From: Gammaproteobacteria bacterium
Lineage (GTDB): Bacteria; Pseudomonadota; Gammaproteobacteria; Steroidobacterales; JABDKV01
Assembly (NCBI GenBank): GCA_013003425.1
Contig: JABDJB010000043.1
Coordinates: forward strand, 1-60,517
Direction of reading: 5' to 3'
Length of the DNA: 60,517 nucleotides
The translations under genes and the position numbers were made by a program. The number at the start of each line of letters is the position of its first letter. The stretch's first letter is position 1. Positions 34,780-43,532 of this stretch are shown one piece after another. The notes beneath the pieces were generated by a model. That model ran no database searches and had not been told where the DNA came from. It was given only the letters and a program-made list of their open reading frames with translations.

Positions 34780-37182
34780 TTGACTTTAAGAGTTCAGGTT
34801 GCGGTAGTAGGGGCCGGGCCGGCAGGGATTAGCGCCGCGGCGCACGCGGCAGAAACCGGCACCAGCCACATACTGTTCGAATCGACTGCGGCGCACGCCG
34901 AGACGATCCAGCGCTACCAGAAAGGCAAACACGTCATGGCCGAGCCTGGCGTGTTGCCGCTGCGTAGTGATGCCGGTTTCGAGGCCGGCACACGTGAGCA
35001 GGTTCTGGACACCTGGCAGCAGGCGCTGGAAGACAAGGGCGTCAATGTTCATTTCAACTCCGGCATCGTCGCCATTGAAGGGCAGCATCCGAAGTTCCTG
35101 CTGAAAACCGCCGGTGGCGACCTGTTCGAGGCGGAGAACATTGTTCTTTCCATTGGCGTGCAGGGCAGCCCGCGCAAGCTGGGCGTGCCGGGTGAAGGCC
35201 CGCCATGGGTGCAGTACACACTGGATGATCCCGACGAGTACAAGGACGAGTCCATCGTCATTGTCGGTGCCGGTGACGCGGCAATCGAAAATGCGGTTGC
35301 GCTGGCGGAAAACAACACTGTCTATGTCGTAAACCGCAAGGACGAATTCGCCCGCGCCAAGACCGGCAACCTCAACTTGATAATGCGTGCAATCGAGGAT
35401 GAGAAAATTCAGTGTTTTTACAAGAGCAACGCGGTGCGCATCGAAGAAACACCTGACAGTGAGCGTCCGGCACTGCTGGTGCTCAACACCGAGGATGGTG
35501 AGGCCAATGTGCCGATAAATCGCATCATTGCGCGTATCGGTGCCATTCCGCAGCGAAAATTCGTCGAGTCCTGCGGCGTTGAATACCCCAGCGAAAAGCC
35601 CACCGCAATCCCGCAGCTTTCCGCCAAGTACGAGTCGAATGTGCCCGGGCTTTACATCATCGGTGCGCTGGGCGGATACCCGCTGATCAAGCAGGCGATG
35701 AACCAGGGCTACGAGACCGTCGAGTACATCCTCGGCAACGAAATCGGCCCGGCCGATGAACCACTGCTGGAAGAAAAATTCCGCAATCTCGATTTCGGCA
35801 GCGTCACAGAAACGCTGGCGCTGATGCAGGAGCGCATCGCGCTTTTCGGCCCGCTCAACAGCCTGGTGTTTCGCGAGCTGATGCTCGACTCCACGATACG
35901 CACGCCGGTGCGCGGCGAAGTGGTGTTTGCTCTCAATGACTACACCGACTCCTTTTATACAATTTTCAACGGCGGCGTGCTGATCGGCCGCGGCGACCCG
36001 AAAGATGCCTCCCTGCCGCTGCGTCAGGGTCAGTTTTTCGGTGAGATGAGCCTTATCTCCGGCCGCCGTCGAACCGCAACGGTGGTGGCCGACTCGGACT
36101 GCGTACTTATCGAGACACCACGGCGGACGATGAAGAAACTCATCGCCTCTGATGACCATGTCCGGCAAACGATCGACAATGCCTTCATCCTGCGTGCCAT
36201 CCAGTCGAGTTTTGCACCGGATGTGCCGGCATCTGAACTGCGTTCAATTGTCGAGGCAGCAAAGCTGCGCGAATTCAAGCCGGGCGAAGTTCTTTTCAAC
36301 GAAGGTGACGAGGGTCACGAATTCCACCTCATCCGCAATGGCTCGGTGTCGGTGTCAAAAAACATCGGTGGGCGCGATATCCCGATCAACTACGTGCGTG
36401 CGGGCAACTATGTCGGCGAGATGGCGCTTATCAGCAACATGCCGCGTAATGCCACAGTTGCCGCGACGGTAAAGACGGCGACTATCACGCTGGATCGTGA
36501 TTCTTTTAACGATCTTCTGGGCCGCGCGCCCGAACTGCGCGACCGGATGGAAGCGCAGATCGAGAAGCGGCTGAAACAGGTTGCGGACATGAAGGCGCTG
36601 CCCGACAGCGGCGACATCATCGAGTTCTTCCAGCGAACCGGTGTTATCGAGGCAACCGATGTGTTGCTGATTGATTCTTCCTTGTGCGTGGGCTGCAATA
36701 ACTGCGAAAAGGCTTGTGCCGAAACTCACCAGGGCACATCACGGCTGAATCGCGAGGCCGGCCCGACTTATGCAACCGTGCACGTACCTACGTCCTGTCG
36801 TCACTGCGAAGATCCGCATTGCATGACCGACTGTCCACCGGATGCGATTCACCGCAATGTCAACGGTGAAGTGTATATGGATGACAGCTGCATCGGCTGC
36901 GAGAACTGCAAGAACAATTGTCCTTACGGCGTCATTCACATGGCGGTGGTCAGCGACGAGAAGCCGAAGTTCTGGCAATGGCTGCTGTTTGGCAGCGGTC
37001 GCGCGCCGGGCGAAGAGGTTTACGTCAAGACCGATGCGTCAACGCCGAAGAAAGCGGTCAAATGCGACATGTGCAAAGGCCTGGATGGCGGTCCGGCCTG
37101 CGTGCGCGCGTGCCCGACCGGCGCCGCGTTGCGTATCGATCCGAAGGAATTTGTGCGGCTGTCACGCGGCACGAGGACCTGA
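34780..37182 (+). CDS. FAD oxidoreductase / double cNMP-binding / 4x[4Fe-4S] ferredoxin fusion
   Basis: An 800-residue three-part cytoplasmic protein. Residues 1-330 are a thioredoxin-reductase/YpdA-like FAD and NAD(P) module (AVVGAGPAGISAAA; IVIVGAGDAAIENAV) without the CxxC disulfide. Residues 345-600 hold two cyclic nucleotide-binding domains with phosphate-binding cassettes FGEMSLISGRRRTATV and VGEMALISNMPRNATV. The second looks fully canonical. Residues 630-790 form a DmsB/NrfC-like ferredoxin with four cluster motifs (CVGCNNCEKAC; CRHCEDPHCMTDC; CIGCENCKNNC; CDMCKGLDGGPACVRAC). It probably moves electrons from NAD(P)H through FAD to the clusters under cAMP control (inference). TTG start, eight bases after gdhA. 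Confidence 0.88.
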   Translation: MTLRVQVAVVGAGPAGISAAAHAAETGTSHILFESTAAHAETIQRYQKGKHVMAEPGVLPLRSDAGFEAGTREQVLDTWQQALEDKGVNVHFNSGIVAIEGQHPKFLLKTAGGDLFEAENIVLSIGVQGSPRKLGVPGEGPPWVQYTLDDPDEYKDESIVIVGAGDAAIENAVALAENNTVYVVNRKDEFARAKTGNLNLIMRAIEDEKIQCFYKSNAVRIEETPDSERPALLVLNTEDGEANVPINRIIARIGAIPQRKFVESCGVEYPSEKPTAIPQLSAKYESNVPGLYIIGALGGYPLIKQAMNQGYETVEYILGNEIGPADEPLLEEKFRNLDFGSVTETLALMQERIALFGPLNSLVFRELMLDSTIRTPVRGEVVFALNDYTDSFYTIFNGGVLIGRGDPKDASLPLRQGQFFGEMSLISGRRRTATVVADSDCVLIETPRRTMKKLIASDDHVRQTIDNAFILRAIQSSFAPDVPASELRSIVEAAKLREFKPGEVLFNEGDEGHEFHLIRNGSVSVSKNIGGRDIPINYVRAGNYVGEMALISNMPRNATVAATVKTATITLDRDSFNDLLGRAPELRDRMEAQIEKRLKQVADMKALPDSGDIIEFFQRTGVIEATDVLLIDSSLCVGCNNCEKACAETHQGTSRLNREAGPTYATVHVPTSCRHCEDPHCMTDCPPDAIHRNVNGEVYMDDSCIGCENCKNNCPYGVIHMAVVSDEKPKFWQWLLFGSGRAPGEEVYVKTDASTPKKAVKCDMCKGLDGGPACVRACPTGAALRIDPKEFVRLSRGTRT

Positions 37183-37188
37183 TGCGTC

Positions 37189-38070
37189 ATGCATGAATCG
37201 ATTCTTGTTTATCGTAACCAGCGCTATCTGTGGATCGCGCTGATTCTTGCGGTGGTATCGGTACTTGCTTACGTGCTTTATCCGTCTGCCTATCCGCCCA
37301 ATGGCGGCACCTGGCTCGGCTACACGCTGGGTACCATCGGCGCGCTGCTGATTCTGTGGCTGACAGCGTTTGGCATACGCAAGCGGCGCTACCAGGCAAC
37401 CGGCAAGCTGGAGGGCTGGCTGTCGGCACATGTGTATCTGGGCACCGCTTTGTTGCTGGTGGCGACGCTGCACGCTGGATTCCAGGTTGGCTGGAACATT
37501 CACACGCTGGCCTACGTGCTGATGTGCGCGACTATTTTCAGCGGGTTTTACGGCGTATATGTTTACCTGCGCTATCCGTCGCTGCTGAGCCGCAACCGCG
37601 GCGACATGACGCTGGACCAGTTGATCAGCAACGTCACCACGATTGACAGTCAGAGCCTGCGGCTGGCGCGCGGTTTACCCGAGGACGTACGCGAAGTCGT
37701 TACCAGTGCCATCAATCGCACGGTGGTTGGCGGCACCATGCGACAGCAGCTGTCAGGGCGCGATTATTCCAAGGTAGTCATTCCTACTGAAGACGGCGCA
37801 AACTTCAGTGTCGAAAGAAACGCTGACCAGGCGCGCGCGATCGAGTGGCTGGCCAGCCGCCAGTCGCAGTCGACAGACGGCGAGGTGAACAAGCTTATCG
37901 ACGAGATCAATGGCTTCTTTGCCACCCGGCAAATGCTGCTGCGCAGGGTCCGTGGGGACATCAGCATGCAGGCGCGTCTGCAGTTCTGGCTCTATCTGCA
38001 TATTCCGCTGGCGATCGCGCTCATTGCCGCGCTCGCTGTTCATATTATCTCTGTGTTCCTGTACTGGTAG
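37189..38070 (+). CDS. Di-heme cytochrome b-like inner-membrane protein
   Basis: A 293-residue membrane protein with about five helices. Two helices near residues 72-100 and 265-290 each carry a His pair 14 residues apart (H81/H95 and H271/H285), the spacing expected for two stacked b-hemes. Between the first four helices and the last is a soluble stretch of about 130 residues (DMTLDQLISNVTTIDSQSL onward). Position and pairing suggest it takes electrons from the ferredoxin fusion and passes them to quinone or to the periplasmic hemes; that is inference. It lies six bases after the previous gene and six before the next. Confidence 0.75.
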   Translation: MHESILVYRNQRYLWIALILAVVSVLAYVLYPSAYPPNGGTWLGYTLGTIGALLILWLTAFGIRKRRYQATGKLEGWLSAHVYLGTALLLVATLHAGFQVGWNIHTLAYVLMCATIFSGFYGVYVYLRYPSLLSRNRGDMTLDQLISNVTTIDSQSLRLARGLPEDVREVVTSAINRTVVGGTMRQQLSGRDYSKVVIPTEDGANFSVERNADQARAIEWLASRQSQSTDGEVNKLIDEINGFFATRQMLLRRVRGDISMQARLQFWLYLHIPLAIALIAALAVHIISVFLYW

Positions 38071-38076
38071 GCGCCA

Positions 38077-39729
38077 ATGCGGATTCTGGTACGTTTTTTA
38101 ACCCGCAGAGAAGGCGCGACAAAAACCCGCGACAAGATATTTGACACCGGCGCACTGACACTGGGGCGCGGTACCGACCAGACGCTGCATATCCGCCATC
38201 CCGGCGCCGCGTTGCAGCACGCGACGATTACCAGCCGCGAAGGGCGTCTACTGTTGCGGTCGCAAAGTGTCAGCGGTGTCAGTGTCAACGACAATATTTG
38301 TCGTAGCGCATCGCTGAAGATCGGCGATCGTATCGGCATCGGTGACAACATTCTTACTGTCATCGAGCCGCCGGACGATTTTGATTTTGCGCTGACCTTT
38401 GAACTCGACCCGGAGGCCAAAGCTGCCGCGGCCGCGCCGCCACAGTACAAAACCAGGCTGTCAGAGCTGGGGTTGCGCCCGCGCCGCTGGGCGTGGATCG
38501 CAACAGCAGTGGTCGTGCTGGCCGGTCTGCTGATACCGGCACTGGTGTTTTTCAGCGACGATACCGCCGCGATGCTGCGCAATACGCCGCTGGTGCCGGA
38601 CGATCACCTGTGGCTATCGGGCCCGATGCACAATGCACACCGCTCCATCGGGGAAGATTGCAGTGTTTGCCACACCCCGTTTCGCCGCACACCCAATCAC
38701 CTGTGTCTTGACTGTCACGAGGATGTAGAGCAACACGTGGGTGAAGCTTCGCCGGTGAGCAGCGAGCTGTCCGAGCGGCGCTGCCAGGAATGCCACAAGG
38801 AGCACAACGAGCCCGAAGCGCTGGTCTTGCGCGATCACATTGCCTGCACCGATTGCCACGCGGACATTGCCGGCTACGATGCGCAGACTGAATTGCTTGA
38901 CGTCAGCGGTTTCCTCGCCGGGCATGCCGGTTTCAGCGTCAGCCTGCTGCAGCCGGCAGCAGACGGCTGGGAAACGATACGCGTGTCACTGCGCGACCCG
39001 CAGCTGGAGGAAAAATCCGGGCTTAAGTTTCCACACGCAAAGCATCTCGCGCCCGAAGGTATCAAGGGTGTCGATGGCGATGTCGTGCTCGCTTGTGCCG
39101 ACTGTCACCTGCCGCTCGGTGACGGTGCCATCATGCGGCCGGTCAATATGGAACGCGATTGCCAGTCGTGTCACACGCTGGACTTCGAGCCAAACGACCC
39201 GGTCCGGCAGGTGCCGCACGCGCAAACCGATGTCGTGATCCGCGACATGGAGGAGTATTACGCCTGGCGTTACCTGTACGGTGTCGAAGACACCAGCGAA
39301 CTGGGCATTGATCCAGCCGTATTCCGACGGCCCGGCAAGATTGACGATCGTCGCGTGCGCGAACAGCTGATCCAGGCTGCTGGCGTGAAGGCCCTGCTAA
39401 CAGCAAAGGAGCTCATCAATGAGCGCACCTGCGCCAACTGTCACGAGGTAAACGCAACTGACCGGTGGCCCGGTTTTGTGGTTGCACCGGTGCAACTGAC
39501 CAAACGCTGGATGCCAAAAGGGCGTTTCGATCACCAGCCGCACAAGGCCTTTGAGTGTGTCGACTGCCACGCAGCCGAAACCAGCGAGGAGGCAGGCGAT
39601 GTACTGATGCCGGACGTCTATGATTGCGGCGACTGTCACTCTGGCAGTGACGAAGCCGGCAAGATCACGACAGCGTGCATTGACTGTCACGGCTTTCACA
39701 TGGAAGGGATGGGCCAGTGGCCACACTGA
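38077..39729 (+). CDS. FHA domain - transmembrane - decaheme cytochrome c
   Basis: A 550-residue fusion. Residues 1-105 form an FHA domain on the cytoplasmic side (LTLGRGTDQTLHIRHPGA, VSGVSVNDN). The Ser that usually contacts phosphothreonine is replaced (GAALQHATI), so peptide binding may be altered. A single helix (WIATAVVVLAGLLIPALVFF, about 137-158) leads to a periplasmic part with ten CxxCH heme sites: CSVCH, CLDCH, CQECH, CTDCH, CADCH, CQSCH, CANCH, CVDCH, CGDCH and CIDCH. It would carry electrons from the membrane into the periplasm, with the FHA domain giving cytoplasmic docking or signalling. The next gene starts inside its last codons. Confidence 0.88.
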   Translation: MRILVRFLTRREGATKTRDKIFDTGALTLGRGTDQTLHIRHPGAALQHATITSREGRLLLRSQSVSGVSVNDNICRSASLKIGDRIGIGDNILTVIEPPDDFDFALTFELDPEAKAAAAAPPQYKTRLSELGLRPRRWAWIATAVVVLAGLLIPALVFFSDDTAAMLRNTPLVPDDHLWLSGPMHNAHRSIGEDCSVCHTPFRRTPNHLCLDCHEDVEQHVGEASPVSSELSERRCQECHKEHNEPEALVLRDHIACTDCHADIAGYDAQTELLDVSGFLAGHAGFSVSLLQPAADGWETIRVSLRDPQLEEKSGLKFPHAKHLAPEGIKGVDGDVVLACADCHLPLGDGAIMRPVNMERDCQSCHTLDFEPNDPVRQVPHAQTDVVIRDMEEYYAWRYLYGVEDTSELGIDPAVFRRPGKIDDRRVREQLIQAAGVKALLTAKELINERTCANCHEVNATDRWPGFVVAPVQLTKRWMPKGRFDHQPHKAFECVDCHAAETSEEAGDVLMPDVYDCGDCHSGSDEAGKITTACIDCHGFHMEGMGQWPH

Positions 39730-41753
39730 GACTCGCAGCATTTCTGTTGGCGGGTCTTTTGGTTGCAGGATGTGGCGGCACTTCAGGATCATCGCCGGCA
39801 CCGGCGACCGGTAGCGGATCAGGGTCACCACCGCCGGCCACAGGCTGCGATGGCTCGTGTGCAGGGCCCGGAAGTTTTCTTTCCAGCAGCGATGTGCAGA
39901 CCGTTATCGCGCAGGCAGTCGCTGAGGCACAGGCACGCAACGTTGCGGCTACGATTGCCGTGGTCGACCGGGTGGGAAACGTGCTCGGCGTTTTTCGTAT
40001 GACCGGTGCCGACACCGAGATCACCATCAGCTCAACGCCGCCTGGTCCGGAGATTTCCGGCGGGCTCGAAGGCATATCTATCATTCCCGACACCATGGCC
40101 GCGATTTCCAAGGCCATTACCGGCGCCTATCTTTCCAGCGAGGGCAACGCGTTCACCACGCGCACGGCATCGCAGATCGTGCAGGAGCACTTTAATCCGG
40201 GTGAAGCATTCCAGGCGGCCGGGCCGCTGTTCGGTGTGCAGTTCAGCCAGCTGCCGTGCTCCGATTTCAGCACGCGCTTCAATGGTGCCCCCAGCCCGGG
40301 GCCACATCGCTCGCCGCTGGGTTTGTCGGCCGACGCCGGTGGCCTGCCGCTGTATCGTGACGGCACGCCTGTCGGCGGTGTTGGCGTAATTGCAGATGCG
40401 CTTTACGGCCTCGATAAAGATCCTACCGGTGACGTCGATGCCGATGTCGACGAGTTAATTGCGCTTGCCGCCACGGTTGATTTCGAGCCACCGCAGGACA
40501 GGCTGGCCTCACGGATCACCGCCGATGGCAAGACTTTCCGCTACACGGACGCACGCTTCGATGACCTGCTGAGCAGTGCCGCGCCGTCATTTGCCAGCAT
40601 TGACGGTATTGCCGGCAGCCTGGTGGTGGTGGCCGGTTATTTCGACGGCACGACAACACTGGCCGGACTGGCATTCGGACAGCCCGAGTCCGGTTTTCGC
40701 CCCGACACCCTCGACTACCCGGACCTCGATGCTTTCGTGCTGGTCGACGAAAACGATGTCGAGCTTTACCGGCCGCGGGCCGGCACCGATGGTGCCGATG
40801 CGCTGAGCGAAGATGAAGTGCGACAGCTCGGCCGCAGCGCCATGGCCGTAGCCAATCGTGCCCGGGCGCAGATCCGGCGGCCGCTTGGATCACCGGCGCG
40901 CGTGACAATTTCAATCGTCGATACAAACGGCGAGGTGCTGGCGGTGGTGCGTACTCGCGACGCGCCCGTGTTCGGTACCGAGGTTTCACTGCAGAAAGCC
41001 CGCACGGCGGCGTTTTTCTCGTCGGCGGCTGCCGCCGACATACTCAGCGGACTGCCGCCCGCGGCTTATCTCGACGGCACCGTCTTCGATGATGACAGCA
41101 TGCTGCGTCCGCCGCTGCGTACCGTGTCCTTTGCCAGCTATGTTTCCGCGGCGCGTGACTTTCTCGCCGTGCCGACAGCGCTGGCTGACGGCGCCTTTGC
41201 ATTTTCCGACCGCGCCGGTGGCAACCTGTCACGGCCGTTTTATCCCGACGGTATAGACGCCACGCCGCCGGGCCCGTTCAGCAAACGCGCCGGACGCTGG
41301 AGCCCGTTCGCCATTGGCCTGCAGCTCGACATTGTCTATAACGCCGTGATCAATCACGTCGCCTTTGTTCTCGGACTGGTGCCGGACGTCGGCATGAACT
41401 GCTCCGGTGTCATCGGTATCGACGTCGGGCTGACTCCGGCGTTGTTTACCGTGTCCGGAGCATCACGATTGCTCGCTAACGGAATCCAGATTTTTCCGGG
41501 CAGCGTGCCGGTTTACCGCGGGAATACCCTGGTTGGTGGTATCGGCATCTCCGGTGACGGCGTCGACCAGGACGACATGATCGCGTTCCTGGGGCTGCAC
41601 GAAGCTGGTGAAGCACTGGGTACGATCAACAATGCGCCGGTGGAAATTCGCGCCGATAACCTGACACCAAAAGGCACCCGGCTGCGTTTTATCAATTGTC
41701 CGCAAGCCCCGTATATCGACAGCGATGAACAGAATGTTTGTGAAAACAAGTAG
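39717..41753 (+). CDS. Two-domain GlcG/HbpS-like lipoprotein
   Basis: A 678-residue lipoprotein (lipobox VAGC, then a Gly/Ser/Pro linker). Two GlcG/HbpS-type (DUF336) domains are visible: one opening LSSSDVQTVIAQAVAEAQAR and ATIAVVDRVGNVLGVFRM, the other opening LSEDEVRQLGRSAMAVANRA and TISIVDTNGEVLAVVRTRDA. HbpS-like domains bind heme or flavin-like ligands in some bacteria, and the role here is unknown. The GTG start at 39717 lies inside the end of the decaheme gene (13-base overlap), and its own end overlaps the next gene by 29 bases. It may help heme supply or docking for the cytochromes around it. Confidence 0.75.
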   Translation: MATLRLAAFLLAGLLVAGCGGTSGSSPAPATGSGSGSPPPATGCDGSCAGPGSFLSSSDVQTVIAQAVAEAQARNVAATIAVVDRVGNVLGVFRMTGADTEITISSTPPGPEISGGLEGISIIPDTMAAISKAITGAYLSSEGNAFTTRTASQIVQEHFNPGEAFQAAGPLFGVQFSQLPCSDFSTRFNGAPSPGPHRSPLGLSADAGGLPLYRDGTPVGGVGVIADALYGLDKDPTGDVDADVDELIALAATVDFEPPQDRLASRITADGKTFRYTDARFDDLLSSAAPSFASIDGIAGSLVVVAGYFDGTTTLAGLAFGQPESGFRPDTLDYPDLDAFVLVDENDVELYRPRAGTDGADALSEDEVRQLGRSAMAVANRARAQIRRPLGSPARVTISIVDTNGEVLAVVRTRDAPVFGTEVSLQKARTAAFFSSAAAADILSGLPPAAYLDGTVFDDDSMLRPPLRTVSFASYVSAARDFLAVPTALADGAFAFSDRAGGNLSRPFYPDGIDATPPGPFSKRAGRWSPFAIGLQLDIVYNAVINHVAFVLGLVPDVGMNCSGVIGIDVGLTPALFTVSGASRLLANGIQIFPGSVPVYRGNTLVGGIGISGDGVDQDDMIAFLGLHEAGEALGTINNAPVEIRADNLTPKGTRLRFINCPQAPYIDSDEQNVCENK

Positions 41754-43530
41754 CCACGCAGCGCTGCTTGCGCTGCTGTTTGCTGCGGCGCCGGCAGCTG
41801 CGGACGAGCACGTCGACGTCGAAATGGCGGTTGATGATCCATGTTCGCCGGCGGCCCTGGCAGTGCGGCGCCGGCCAGGGGTGCCGTCGCACCGTTATCA
41901 CGTCGGTTGTGACCCCACCGCCGTCGAGCCCGCGCGCTCTGAGCAGATGTCAGCGCTGGTGCCCGTGCCAGACCGCTGGCGCATCGTCAATGCGCTGGGC
42001 TATCCGCAGAAACTGATTGATCCATACAGCCCAAGCAACCCACTCAAGGGCGACCGTCCGGTATTTGGCAAGGACTGGTTTTTCAATCTGTCGGTCATCG
42101 TCGACACGCTATTCGAGCCGCGCCGTTTCCCGACCCCGGTGGGCTCGCAGACCACGGACCGCCCCGGCAGCCTGGACCTGATTGGCAGCGGCGAGCAGTT
42201 CATATTCAACCAGAACCTCATCGTCGAGACGGTGCTGTACAAGGGACGTACCGTGTTCAAGCCACCCGACTGGGAGTTTCGCTTTACCCCGGTATTCAAC
42301 TTCAGTCGTGTCGAGGTTGATGAACGCGGCGTGCTTAAGGCCGATCCGCGTGCCGGCACCACACGCAGCGAGGGTTTCTTCGCGGTGCAGGAATTATTTG
42401 TCGACAAGCATCTGCGCAACGTGTCCGAGCGTTACGATTTCGATTCGATACGGTTGGGTATACAGCCATTTTCGACCGATTTCCGCGGTTTCCTGTTTCA
42501 GGACATCCAGTTCGGGGTGCGGCTGTTCGGTACCCGAAGGAACAATATCTACCAGTACAACCTGGCGTGGTTCAGGCGGCTCGAAAAAGATGCCAACAGT
42601 GGCCTCAACGACATCACCGAGCGCAGCTTTGCCGACAGCCTGCGTGATGACGATATCTTCATTTTTAACCTGTACCGCCAGGACTGGCCACGGCTTGGTT
42701 TTTTCTCCCAGGGAACGATAGTGCACAACCGCAACCGGGAAGACGGCGACATCCTTTACGAAGACAATGCTTTCATCCAGCGTCCGGCGTCGTTGGGCCT
42801 CGAGCGCACGCGTGACTACGACGTTACCTATCTTGGCTATAACGGCGACGGGCACTTCGGGCGCTTCAACCTTACGGCCTCTGCCTACTACGCCTTTGGT
42901 GAAGAGTCACGCGCCACCTTCGTCAACAACAAGTCGGACATACGTGCCTGGTTTGCCGCCGCCGAAGGCTCTATCGATTTTGACTGGCTGCGGTTGCGTG
43001 GCTCGTTCCTGTACGCCACCGGTGATGACGATCCTTATGACGACAAGTCGGAAGGATTTGATGCAATTTTCGAGAACCCGATCTTTGCCGGCGCCGATAC
43101 GAGCTTTTACATCCGCCAGCCGGTGCCGCTGATTGGCGGCGGTCGGGTGTCGTTGTCAAACCGCAACGGCGTGCTTAATTCACTGCGTTCGTCCAAGGAG
43201 TTTGGTCAGTCGAATTTTTCTAACCCCGGCACCGTGTTGCTTGGGCTGGGCGCCGATCTGGACCTGACGCCGCAGCTGCGGCTGTCGTTCAATGCCAACC
43301 AGCTGTGGTTCGACGACACCATCACCGTAGAGGTGGCACGAAACCAGTCGGGCATCGACCGCAATATCGGCCAGGATGTCTCGGCAGCAATTATTTACCG
43401 GCCGCTGGCGACACAAAACATTGTTCTGCGCCTGTCGGGCTCGGCGCTGCTGCCGGGCCAGGGATTCAAGGACCTGTTCGGCGATGAAACGCCATACTCG
43501 GTTGTCGGCAACTTTCTGTTTACGTACTAA
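41725..43530 (+). CDS. Predicted outer-membrane beta-barrel, porin of a porin-cytochrome complex
   Basis: A 601-residue exported protein with a signal peptide (ALLALLFAAAPAAADEH). It contains many alternating-residue strands rich in Tyr, Phe, Arg and Asp (EFRFTPVFNFSRVEV; FNLTASAYYAFGEE; LRLSFNANQLWF) and ends in the aromatic-terminated strand YSVVGNFLFTY, the usual barrel C-terminus. No CxxCH is present. Its place between a periplasmic decaheme and a large exported decaheme is that of the barrel in MtrB-type porin-cytochrome conduits, although I see no MtrB CxxC motif. ATG 41725 overlaps the previous gene; ATG 41734 is an alternative. Confidence 0.7.
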   Translation: MNRMFVKTSSHAALLALLFAAAPAAADEHVDVEMAVDDPCSPAALAVRRRPGVPSHRYHVGCDPTAVEPARSEQMSALVPVPDRWRIVNALGYPQKLIDPYSPSNPLKGDRPVFGKDWFFNLSVIVDTLFEPRRFPTPVGSQTTDRPGSLDLIGSGEQFIFNQNLIVETVLYKGRTVFKPPDWEFRFTPVFNFSRVEVDERGVLKADPRAGTTRSEGFFAVQELFVDKHLRNVSERYDFDSIRLGIQPFSTDFRGFLFQDIQFGVRLFGTRRNNIYQYNLAWFRRLEKDANSGLNDITERSFADSLRDDDIFIFNLYRQDWPRLGFFSQGTIVHNRNREDGDILYEDNAFIQRPASLGLERTRDYDVTYLGYNGDGHFGRFNLTASAYYAFGEESRATFVNNKSDIRAWFAAAEGSIDFDWLRLRGSFLYATGDDDPYDDKSEGFDAIFENPIFAGADTSFYIRQPVPLIGGGRVSLSNRNGVLNSLRSSKEFGQSNFSNPGTVLLGLGADLDLTPQLRLSFNANQLWFDDTITVEVARNQSGIDRNIGQDVSAAIIYRPLATQNIVLRLSGSALLPGQGFKDLFGDETPYSVVGNFLFTY

Positions 43531-43532
43531 GG

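Noticed and set aside
34786-36168. Long minus-strand ORF of 460 codons inside the ferredoxin fusion gene
   Set aside because: It lies antisense to a gene with three clear domains, has no recognisable motifs, and is explained by codon bias of GC-rich DNA. The long minus-strand frames at 33491-34663 and 27733-28983 are rejected for the same reason.
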